This document shows positions 16,788 through 24,292 of a stretch of 64,000 bases of DNA, piece after piece. The notes under the pieces are model-generated. The model was given only the letters and a program-made list of their open reading frames with translations. It was not told where the DNA came from and did not search any database. The DNA is taken from the NCBI GenBank assembly GCA_036500345.1, contig DASYCE010000011.1, positions 124,001 to 188,000 of the forward strand. Direction: 5' to 3'. The position numbers were made by a program, and so were the translations under genes. Each line of letters begins with the position of its first letter. Position 1 is the first letter of the stretch. The stretch is from Gemmatimonadales bacterium (lineage in GTDB: Bacteria; Gemmatimonadota; Gemmatimonadetes; Gemmatimonadales; GWC2-71-9).

Positions 16788-16952
16788 CGAAAGTGTGCTC
16801 CTGAACGGGACGGCCGGGGGAATCGGCCGCGATTCTAACTCGCGCCATTCCGGGGCGCCAGACAGCGCCGCGACGGCCGCCGTCCGTGGCGGAAAGGCCG
16901 CTCTCCCCGTAGCTTCCGCCGACCCTCCAGACATCCTTCCAACCGGACGCGA

Positions 16953-19900
16953 ATGGATCTGCGCGAGCAGTTGCAGCAGCACCTGGGATCGTCATATCTC
17001 CTCGGCCGCGAGCTCGGCGGTGGCGGGATGTCGCGGGTCTTCGTTGCCGACGAAGTCCGCCTCGGGCGCCAGGTGGTCGTCAAGGTCCTGAGTCCCGACC
17101 TTGCGCAGGGGATCAACGCCGAACGGTTCGAACGAGAGATCAAGACGGCGGCGTCGCTGCAGCAGGCGAACATCGTCCCGCTCCACGCCGCCGGCGAGGT
17201 CTCGGGGCTGCCGTATTTCACGATGCCGTTCGTGGAAGGCGAATCTCTCCGGCATCGACTGACGCAGGGCCCGCTCTCGATCAACGAAGTGGTCGTCATC
17301 CTTCGCGACGTCACCCGCGCGCTCGCGTACGCACACGCCCGCGGCGTCGTGCATCGCGACATCAAGCCGGACAATGTCCTCCTCTCCGGGGGCGCGGCGG
17401 TCGTCACCGACTTCGGCATCGCGAAGGCGATCAGCGCATCGCGCACCGATGCACCCGGTGGAACCCTCACGCAACTCGGCACCTCGATCGGCACGCCGGC
17501 GTACATGGCCCCGGAGCAGGTCGCCGGCGATCCGAATCTCGATCATCGCGTCGACCTCTACGCCCTCGGATGCATGGCGTACGAGCTTCTCACCGGACAA
17601 CAGCCGTTCGCCAACCGGACACCGCAGAAGATGCTGGCCGCGCACCTCAGCGAGACCGCGACGTCGGTGCAGCAGCTTCGGCCGGACACGCCGCAGGGAC
17701 TCGTCACGCTGGTCTATCAGCTGATGGCGAAGGACCCGAACGACCGGCCGCAGACGGCAAGTGATGTCCTCCGCGCGCTCGATGCGGCGATCACCAGCAG
17801 CGCGCCCACCGTGGCGTTTTCCGGACCGGGAATGCTGCGAAAGTCGCTGCTCTACTACGCCATCTCGGTCGTCGTGGTGCTCCTCTGCACCCGCGCAGCG
17901 ATCATCGCGATCGGGCTCCCCGACTGGGTCTTCCCCGGCGCGATCGTCTTGCTGGCGCTGGGCCTCCCGGCGCTGCTGATCACCGCCTACGTGCAGCGGG
18001 TGGCGCGGCACACCGCGACCGCGACGCCGACGCTCACGCCGGGCGGCACGATGTCGCAGAGGATGCCGTCGGGGACGATCGCGACGATGGCGATCAAGGC
18101 ATCGCCGCATGTGACCTGGCGGCGCACCTGGCGCGGCGGAGTCGTGGCGATCGGCGGCTTTGTCTTCCTCGTCACCCTCTTCATGGTGACGCGCGCGTTC
18201 GGCATCGGACCGTGGGGATCGCTGCTCGCGTCGGGAAAGCTCGCCGCGACCGATCGCGTCGTCCTCGCCGACATCGGCGTGCCGCCGGCGGATTCCGCCC
18301 TCGGCCCGATCGTCGACGAAGCGATCCGCGCCGCGTTGTCGCAGTCGCGGTCGGTCAATCTCGTCCCGCAGACCGACATCGCCGAAGCGATGCAGGAGAT
18401 GAAGCGATCGAAGGATGCCGCGCTCAATGATCCGACCGTGGTGCACGACGTAGCGCAACGCACCGGCGCCAAGGCCGTCCTCGGCGGGCGCCTCGCGCGC
18501 CTCGGCAATGGCTACGCGGTCAGTCTCGAGCTCTCCGCGGCGCAGGGTGGCGCGGTGCTGGCGTCGTACCAGGCGACGGCGGCGAGTTCGCAGGACCTGC
18601 TCTCGACGATCGACGGACTCGCCCGCAAGCTCCGCAGCAAGGTCGGTGAGTCGCTGAAACAGGTGCAGCGCACCATCCCGCTCGAACGGGCGACCACCAC
18701 GTCGCTCGCGGCGCTGCGGAAGTACAGCGACGCCGTCGTCGCCAACGACATCGACTTCGACTATCCCCGCGCGATCCAGTCGGCACGCGACGCGGTCGCA
18801 CTCGACTCGACCTTTGCGCTGGCATGGCGCAAACTTGCCGTCGCGCTGTTCAACAGTTTCGCGCCGGCGTCCGCCCAGGATTCCGCCATCGAACACGCCG
18901 TACGCTATGCCGACCGGCTCCCCGATCGCGAGCGGTATCTCCTCCTCGGCTACCATTTTGAAAACGGGATCACTACCGCCGATCGACGCAAGTCACTCGA
19001 CGCCTACCGCAGCGCCTACCAGGTCGACTCATCAAGCACCGTCGCGACCAACCAGCTCGGGCTGCTGTTCAATCAGCGACACCAGCAGGATAGCGCAGTG
19101 CGGTATTGGCGTCGGCAGGTTCAGCTCGCACCGAACGCAGGGAACGTGGGGCGCGTGGTCGTCCAGCTGGCTCAGGGAGGTCACGGCGCGGAGGCGGCGG
19201 CGCTGCTCGATTCGGTCGTCAAGGCGGACCCGGCGGTCGCCACTTCGAACCTGATGATGTACGACGCTCGAGCCGCGGCGTTGATCGCACTCGGCAAACG
19301 CGACTCCGCCCTCGCGATCTCTGCGCAGATGATCCGATCGCCCGATGCGACGTTGCATCTGAATGGTCTCTTCATGGAATCGACCAACGCGTCGGTACTC
19401 GGCAAGCTCCAGCGGATGATCGAGGCCGACAGCGAACTGGCCATCGCCGCCCCCGGCTCGAATCCCGCGCTGGACGTCCCGCTCGCGCGCGCCCAGGCCG
19501 ACATCATCCTTCGAGACAGGGCAGCCGATGGCGTCAAGCTGGTCGACGATGTCGTCGCGGGGCGCGCCTGGACCGGGATCGCGCCGAGCGACCGTCCCTA
19601 CTTCGGAGTGATCGAGCTGTATGCTCGTGCCGGCCGCCCTGATCGCGCCCGCGCCATACTGGCGCAGTTCCAGAGCGACGATCCTGGTGCCAAGGCCCCT
19701 GACTCCAAGGCCGACGTCGCGCTCGCGGAGGGAAGAATCGCCGTCGCCGAGGGGAAGTTTGACGACGCGATCCGTCAGCTTCGTGCAGCGGAGTTCCGCG
19801 AAGACGGGTCTCCGGTCGAGTGCCGCGCGTGCGTCGAGTTCGAGCTCGCCCGCGCCTTTGACCTCGACCATCAGGGAGATTCCGCCGTCGCCCATTTCGA

Positions 19901-20144
19901 ACGGTATCTCTCGTTCCCTCCCGCGGAGCGCTCCGTCGGCGTCGTCACCGCGGACTATCTCTACCTCGCTGCAGTCGAGAAGCGCCTCGGCGAGCTGTAC
20001 GAGGGAAAGCACGATCGCGCCAGGGCGCTGCAACACTACAGTGCATTCGTCGATCTCTGGAAAGGCGCCGATCCCGACCTGCAGCCGGTCGTCGCGTCGG
20101 TTCGGCAGCGGATGGCGCCGCTGACTGCGCAAGAAGGGCACTGA
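16953..20144 (+). CDS. Membrane Ser/Thr protein kinase with TPR-like C-terminal half
   Basis: A 1063-residue protein of the PknB type. The kinase domain covers about residues 15-275: glycine loop LGGGGMSRV, ATP-binding Lys 44 in VVVKVL, catalytic HRDIKPDN at 134-141, DFG at 153-155, and GTPAYMAPEQ in the activation segment. Two helices at about 295-350 and one near 395-415 follow, then a FlgO/TolB-like segment (VVLADIGVPPADSALG to GAKAVLGGRLARL) and repeated helical pairs resembling TPR up to the end. This order is common in Gemmatimonadota and Acidobacteria. It probably phosphorylates cytoplasmic proteins in response to a signal sensed outside. The prolyl oligopeptidase gene follows after 30 bases. 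Confidence 0.93.
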   Translation: MDLREQLQQHLGSSYLLGRELGGGGMSRVFVADEVRLGRQVVVKVLSPDLAQGINAERFEREIKTAASLQQANIVPLHAAGEVSGLPYFTMPFVEGESLRHRLTQGPLSINEVVVILRDVTRALAYAHARGVVHRDIKPDNVLLSGGAAVVTDFGIAKAISASRTDAPGGTLTQLGTSIGTPAYMAPEQVAGDPNLDHRVDLYALGCMAYELLTGQQPFANRTPQKMLAAHLSETATSVQQLRPDTPQGLVTLVYQLMAKDPNDRPQTASDVLRALDAAITSSAPTVAFSGPGMLRKSLLYYAISVVVVLLCTRAAIIAIGLPDWVFPGAIVLLALGLPALLITAYVQRVARHTATATPTLTPGGTMSQRMPSGTIATMAIKASPHVTWRRTWRGGVVAIGGFVFLVTLFMVTRAFGIGPWGSLLASGKLAATDRVVLADIGVPPADSALGPIVDEAIRAALSQSRSVNLVPQTDIAEAMQEMKRSKDAALNDPTVVHDVAQRTGAKAVLGGRLARLGNGYAVSLELSAAQGGAVLASYQATAASSQDLLSTIDGLARKLRSKVGESLKQVQRTIPLERATTTSLAALRKYSDAVVANDIDFDYPRAIQSARDAVALDSTFALAWRKLAVALFNSFAPASAQDSAIEHAVRYADRLPDRERYLLLGYHFENGITTADRRKSLDAYRSAYQVDSSSTVATNQLGLLFNQRHQQDSAVRYWRRQVQLAPNAGNVGRVVVQLAQGGHGAEAAALLDSVVKADPAVATSNLMMYDARAAALIALGKRDSALAISAQMIRSPDATLHLNGLFMESTNASVLGKLQRMIEADSELAIAAPGSNPALDVPLARAQADIILRDRAADGVKLVDDVVAGRAWTGIAPSDRPYFGVIELYARAGRPDRARAILAQFQSDDPGAKAPDSKADVALAEGRIAVAEGKFDDAIRQLRAAEFREDGSPVECRACVEFELARAFDLDHQGDSAVAHFERYLSFPPAERSVGVVTADYLYLAAVEKRLGELYEGKHDRARALQHYSAFVDLWKGADPDLQPVVASVRQRMAPLTAQEGH

Positions 20145-20174
20145 GCTGCATCGGTCCTGATTCAGGAGCGCGCC

Positions 20175-22406
20175 GTGCCGGTTCGCCGAATTGTCTCTGC
20201 CGCACCCGTGATCTGCTCTGCATCACTCCAGCTGGCGGCGTGGACAGCCGGCACTCCCCCGCTCGGCGCGCAGACCCGTGCACTGCCCCCGGCCCCAGTC
20301 GCGGCAGTGCGCCCGGTGACCGACGACTACTTCGGCACCAAGGTCGTCGACGACTACCGGTATTTCGAACACCTGAACGAGCCCGATGTCCAACAGTGGA
20401 TGAAGGCCCAGGCCGAGTACACGGATTCCGTGCTCGCGAGGATCCCAGGCCGCGCGGCGTTCCTCGCGCGGATCCACGAACTCGACGCATCGGAGCAAGC
20501 ACTGGTGACCTCCGTCTGGCGCCGGCCCGGCGATCGCTATTTCTACCTGAAGCGCCTTGCCAGTGAGCCCACCGACAAGCTGTACGAGCGAACCGGCCTG
20601 CGCGGCGCAGAGCGAGTTCTCGTCAATCCGGCGGACGTCCCGCTGTTGCCCCAGCATCGGGGCAGAGGACCGAGCAGCATCAACGGCGTCACGATTTCGC
20701 CCGACGGCCGGTACGCCGTCGTCGGCATCGCGCCGGGCGGAGCGGAGTTCGACAGTGAATTCCACGTGTTCGTCACCGCGACGGGGCGAGAGACCGGCGA
20801 CGTCATTCCTCGCAACAGCTCCAACGAAGTGGGTTGGCTACCCGGAAATCGCGGATTCGTCTACGCGCGGCCGCAGGAGCTTCCCCCCGGCGCCCCCGCC
20901 ACCGCAGCGGAACAGAAGGAGCGCAGTTACCTGCACGTGCTGGGGACACCCACCCCCAGCGACCGTGCGGTGTTCGGCTACGGGGTGACACCATCCGTCG
21001 TCGTCGATTCATCCAACGGTGCCGGCGTCCGTACCGGCCCGGGGTGGCGATACGCACTCGGCGTGCTCAGCGACGGCACCTCGCGCAACGGCGCGTGGTA
21101 CATCACCTCGATCGACTCGCTTGGGATGCCGCACGCGGCGTGGCAGAAGATCGCCGGGTTCTCCGATCAGGTCACCCGCGCCGCGCTGCACGGCGATGAC
21201 CTCTATCTCCTGACCTCACACAATGCATCGCACTTCAAGATCCTTCGTACCGACGCGCGGCATCCGGATCTGGCGACGGCGGAGACGGTGGTGCCCGAAA
21301 GCGAGGCGATCGTCCATCAGATGAGCGTGGCACGGGACGCGATGTACGTGCAAGAGACTGACGGCGGCGTCGATCACGTACTGCGGGTTCCGTTCGGACG
21401 GGACCCGGTGGTCGAGCACCTGACGCTGCCGTTCGCCGGCAAGGCCGATCTGAACGTCGATCCGGAGCTCCCCGGTGCACTGATCTGGCTGGCAGGTTCC
21501 ACCCGGGCATTCGCCCTCTATTGCTACCATCCCGCCACGAGAAGCCTGACAGACACGAAGCTGCAGCCGGAGGGGCCCGTCGACCAGCCGACGACGATCG
21601 CGTCGTCCGAGGTCGAGGTCACGAGCTGGGACGGCACAAAGGTCCCGCTCACGATCGTGCATCCGACGGGGATGAAACTGGATGGCTCGCATCCCACGAT
21701 GCTCGTCGGCTACGGCGCCTACGGCGATGCCCTCGAACTCGAGTACGATCCAATTCAGATCGCCCAGTACGAACGGGGCGCCGTGGTGGCCGCGTGCCAC
21801 GTGCGCGGCGGCGGTGAGCACGGCGAGGCGTGGCATGCGGCCGGCCAGAAGCTCACCAAGCCCAATAGCTGGAAAGACTTCATCGCGTGCGCCGAATATC
21901 TGATCGCCAACGGGTACACGTCGCCGGCACATCTTGCGGGCGAGGGCGGGAGTGCCGGCGGCATCATGATCGGCCGGGCGATCGAGGAGCGACCCGACTT
22001 GTTCGCAGTCGCGGTCGCAAGTGTGCCGCTGGCCGATGGCCTGCGATCGGAAACCACCGCCAATGGCGTGCCCAACGTCGCCGAATTCGGCAGCACGAGC
22101 ACAGAGGACGGCTTTCGCGCCTTGTACGCAATGAGTCCCTACGCGAACATCAAGGATGGAGTGAATTATCCGGCGGTACTCGTGACCACGGGGATCAACG
22201 ATCCACGGGTCCCTCCATGGGAAGCCGCAAAATTCGCAGCGCGGCTGCAGGCCGCAACCGCGAGCGGGAAGCCGGTGCTGTTGCAGGTGGACTACCACGC
22301 AGGCCACGGCGCCATGACCGCTGCGCAGGGGCTGCAATTTGAGGCCGACAGCTGGAGCTTCATCTTCTGGCAGACCGGCGATCCGGCGTTTCAGCCGAAG
22401 CGTTGA
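20175..22406 (+). CDS. Exported prolyl oligopeptidase family protein (S9A)
   Basis: A 743-residue protein with a signal-like N-terminus (to about residue 33, LGAQ). The N-terminal signature VTDDYFGTKVVDDYRYFEHL and the propeller domain (about 100-470) precede a catalytic alpha/beta hydrolase domain. The nucleophile lies in GEGGSAGGIMIG, the aspartate in TTGINDPRVP and the histidine in YHAGHGAM. Enzymes of this clan cut short peptides after proline; the propeller excludes large proteins. The start codon is GTG with AGGAG 5 bases upstream. The 30-base gap to the kinase gene suggests one transcript. Confidence 0.93.
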   Translation: MPVRRIVSAAPVICSASLQLAAWTAGTPPLGAQTRALPPAPVAAVRPVTDDYFGTKVVDDYRYFEHLNEPDVQQWMKAQAEYTDSVLARIPGRAAFLARIHELDASEQALVTSVWRRPGDRYFYLKRLASEPTDKLYERTGLRGAERVLVNPADVPLLPQHRGRGPSSINGVTISPDGRYAVVGIAPGGAEFDSEFHVFVTATGRETGDVIPRNSSNEVGWLPGNRGFVYARPQELPPGAPATAAEQKERSYLHVLGTPTPSDRAVFGYGVTPSVVVDSSNGAGVRTGPGWRYALGVLSDGTSRNGAWYITSIDSLGMPHAAWQKIAGFSDQVTRAALHGDDLYLLTSHNASHFKILRTDARHPDLATAETVVPESEAIVHQMSVARDAMYVQETDGGVDHVLRVPFGRDPVVEHLTLPFAGKADLNVDPELPGALIWLAGSTRAFALYCYHPATRSLTDTKLQPEGPVDQPTTIASSEVEVTSWDGTKVPLTIVHPTGMKLDGSHPTMLVGYGAYGDALELEYDPIQIAQYERGAVVAACHVRGGGEHGEAWHAAGQKLTKPNSWKDFIACAEYLIANGYTSPAHLAGEGGSAGGIMIGRAIEERPDLFAVAVASVPLADGLRSETTANGVPNVAEFGSTSTEDGFRALYAMSPYANIKDGVNYPAVLVTTGINDPRVPPWEAAKFAARLQAATASGKPVLLQVDYHAGHGAMTAAQGLQFEADSWSFIFWQTGDPAFQPKR

Positions 22407-22477
22407 TGCGACGAGGCGCGCCAACCCTCAGCGAGATCTACGTGATCCGGAACTTCGACACGAAGCGGCGGCGGCTG

Positions 22478-22864
22478 TCAGTGCCCCGCGGCCCGCTGCA
22501 CGTCGGGCGGGAAATCCTCCATCTCCTGAATCTGCCGCACCTCGATCGTGTCGCCCTCGAGCATCGGCGCCTTGCGCGCCCATGCGATCGCCTCGTCTCG
22601 CGAATTCACCTTGATCGTCCAGTAGCCACCGACCATCTCCTTCGCTTCGGCGAACGGCCCGTCGGTGACGCTCGACGTCCCCTTCCCGAATGCGATCCGC
22701 GCGGCCTGCGGCGGTGGGCGAAGGCCGTTCATGTCGAGCACGATGCCGGCATCGATCATCGACTGGTTGAACTTCGTCATCTTGGCGACGAGATCGGCGG
22801 GCGGCGTGAAGTCGGCATCCGCTGATTCGTAGGCCTTCGGGATCACCAGCAGCATGAAGCGCAT
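22478..22864 (-). CDS. YCII-related (YciI family) protein
   Basis: A 128-residue ferredoxin-like fold protein starting MRFMLLVIPKAYE. The motifs VLDMNGLRPPPQAARIAF, VTDGPFAEAKEMVGGYWTIKV and AIAWARKAP with a following EVRQI segment define the DGPF-type branch of the YCII family. Homologues are often encoded near ECF sigma factors, which is not the case here. Catalytic activity is not established, though a histidine-aspartate pair was proposed for YciI. Confidence 0.92.
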   Translation of the reverse strand: MRFMLLVIPKAYESADADFTPPADLVAKMTKFNQSMIDAGIVLDMNGLRPPPQAARIAFGKGTSSVTDGPFAEAKEMVGGYWTIKVNSRDEAIAWARKAPMLEGDTIEVRQIQEMEDFPPDVQRAAGH

Positions 22865-22903
22865 TGTCGTATCTCCCCAATAGTCCGTTCTGTCGGATTC
22901 GAA

Positions 22904-23332
22904 TCAGTTGGCGAACTGCCCCGTGGAATGAACCGCATCGAGGCGCAAAGCGATCCATCCCCGGCGCCCACGAGCGACCAGAACCGTCAGCACTCCGACG
23001 ACGAACGGCGTCACCGCCATCGCACCGCCGCCGATGGCGAGAGTGACGATCACCGCACCGGCCATGATGATCGAGAGCCCAGTTGCCGCGATCGGGGTCA
23101 ACTCACGACGGATCCGGAGCGCACCCGGGAGGATCAGCCCCAGGGCGCCGAGGAACTCCATGGCGCCGATGAAACGGAGGAATCCCACCGGAAGTGGCGC
23201 CATCCGCGCCAAAGTGGCAGCAGGGGTCGCTTCCTTCATTCCACCGGCAAAGAGGAAGAGGGCAGCGAGGATGATCTGGACCGCCCAGAGCGCCTTGGTG
23301 TTGCGGCTTGAAGCATTGGATGAGGACGACAT
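22904..23332 (-). CDS. DoxX family membrane protein
   Basis: A 142-residue protein with four membrane helices (about residues 13-30, 45-65, 72-95, 100-120). The text WAVQIILAALFLFAGGMKE and FLRFIGAMEFLGALGLILPG matches the DoxX layout. DoxX proteins are quinone-linked or thiol-linked redox membrane proteins, and many have no assigned role. The ATG at 23332 has GGAG 7 bases upstream; the frame remains open 18 codons further, without support. It is 39 bases before the YCII gene and probably shares its message. Confidence 0.87.
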   Translation of the reverse strand: MSSSSNASSRNTKALWAVQIILAALFLFAGGMKEATPAATLARMAPLPVGFLRFIGAMEFLGALGLILPGALRIRRELTPIAATGLSIIMAGAVIVTLAIGGGAMAVTPFVVGVLTVLVARGRRGWIALRLDAVHSTGQFAN

Positions 23333-23429
23333 GGTCTGGCTCCGCGTTCGAGGTGTCGCCGGGACCGAGTGTTCCGGCTCTACCACTGCGTCGAACGGGG
23401 CCGACCGAAATCGACAGGGCTACCATGAC

Positions 23430-23822
23430 CTAGCTGTCACACCTCCCGCCGCGGCACTCCCAGCCGATGACCAGCGCGATCCCGAACAGGGCGATGACCG
23501 GAGAAAGCCAGATCCACGCCTCGCGACCGGGATGTCCGGCGCGCGGCTGGGAGATGTCGGCCAGGGCGTATTGCACGCGGCAGCTGTCGCAATTGAGGTG
23601 CTTGAGCCAGGGCACGCCGCTCAGCGAGTCGGCCGAAAACCGCACCCCGTGGAGACGCACCACCTGATCGTGAACATGGAACTCCAGGATTGCCCGTTGA
23701 TCGACCGGGTGCGGCGCAGGACTGATGGCGACCGGCTGCCAGTTGGCACAGCCGTACGCCGCGAAGACGACCAGGAGCAGGGCGCTGTTCCAGCGGGTGC
23801 GGAGACCTCGCATCATCGGCAT
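23430..23822 (-). CDS. Small lipoprotein with C-terminal membrane helix, unknown function
   Basis: A 130-residue protein with a lipoprotein signal (WNSALLLVVFAAYGC; Cys about 25), a short beta-rich domain (ILEFHVHDQVVRLHGVRFSA, SLSGVPWLKHLNCDSCR) and a C-terminal helix (WLSPVIALFGIALVIG) ending in two Cys residues. The phrase 'V-R-L-H-G-V-x-x-x-x-D-S-L-S-G' is like small exported proteins seen in Gemmatimonadota genomes, which have no known role. It diverges from the PadR gene. Confidence 0.65.
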   Translation of the reverse strand: MPMMRGLRTRWNSALLLVVFAAYGCANWQPVAISPAPHPVDQRAILEFHVHDQVVRLHGVRFSADSLSGVPWLKHLNCDSCRVQYALADISQPRAGHPGREAWIWLSPVIALFGIALVIGWECRGGRCDS

Positions 23823-23886
23823 GCGACGAATCTACGCCCGATTCATCAGTCGGTTCACGATGCACGAACCGGTCGCTCCTCACCCC

Positions 23887-23932
23887 TTGCCCACAGAGGT
23901 ATTCCGGAGCGATACTCTTGCCACAGAGGTAT
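23887..23932 (+). promoter_or_regulatory. PadR-gene promoter with direct repeat CCACAGAGGTAT
   Basis: TTGCCC at 23887-23892 and GATACT at 23911-23916, 18 bases apart, form a fair sigma-70-type promoter. The 12-base sequence CCACAGAGGTAT occurs twice, at 23891-23902 and 23921-23932, exactly 30 bases apart (about three helical turns). One copy overlaps the -35 region, the other the likely start site. This suits autorepression by the PadR protein encoded 20 bases on. Confidence 0.55.
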
Positions 23933-23952
23933 GCACCGCTACGGAGGTACCG

Positions 23953-24288
23953 ATGGCTGGCTCCGATCTCTTCACCGGTTCGCTCGATCTGCTCGTCCTC
24001 AAGGCGGTGACGTGGGGGCCGCGCCACGGATACGCGATTGCCCGGTGGCTGCGGGAACAGACCGGCGAGACGCTGCCGATCCACGAAGGGGTCCTCTACC
24101 CTGCGCTCCATCGCCTCGAACGGAAGGGATGGCTCGACGAGGAGTGGGGGGCGACCGAGTCGAACCGCGAGGCGAAGTTCTACCGGATCACCCCGGCGGG
24201 GCGCGCCGCGCTCCGAGTCGAGACGGCGCGATGGCGCGCATACACCCAGGTGATGAACACCGCGCTCGCCGCGCAACACGGGCCGTGA
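23953..24288 (+). CDS. PadR family transcriptional regulator (pair 1)
   Basis: A 111-residue winged-helix regulator. The start MAGSDLFTGSLDLLVLKAV, then GPRHGYAIARWLREQ, the recognition-helix segment HEGVLYPALHRLERKGWLD and the wing FYRITPAGRAALR are the PadR signature. The ATG at 23953 has GGAGG 5 bases upstream; the long open extension before it covers the promoter. PadR proteins are dimeric repressors that release DNA when a ligand binds. It is 4 bases from the ADOP permease gene, which it most likely controls together with itself. Confidence 0.95.
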   Translation: MAGSDLFTGSLDLLVLKAVTWGPRHGYAIARWLREQTGETLPIHEGVLYPALHRLERKGWLDEEWGATESNREAKFYRITPAGRAALRVETARWRAYTQVMNTALAAQHGP

Positions 24289-24292
24289 CGCG

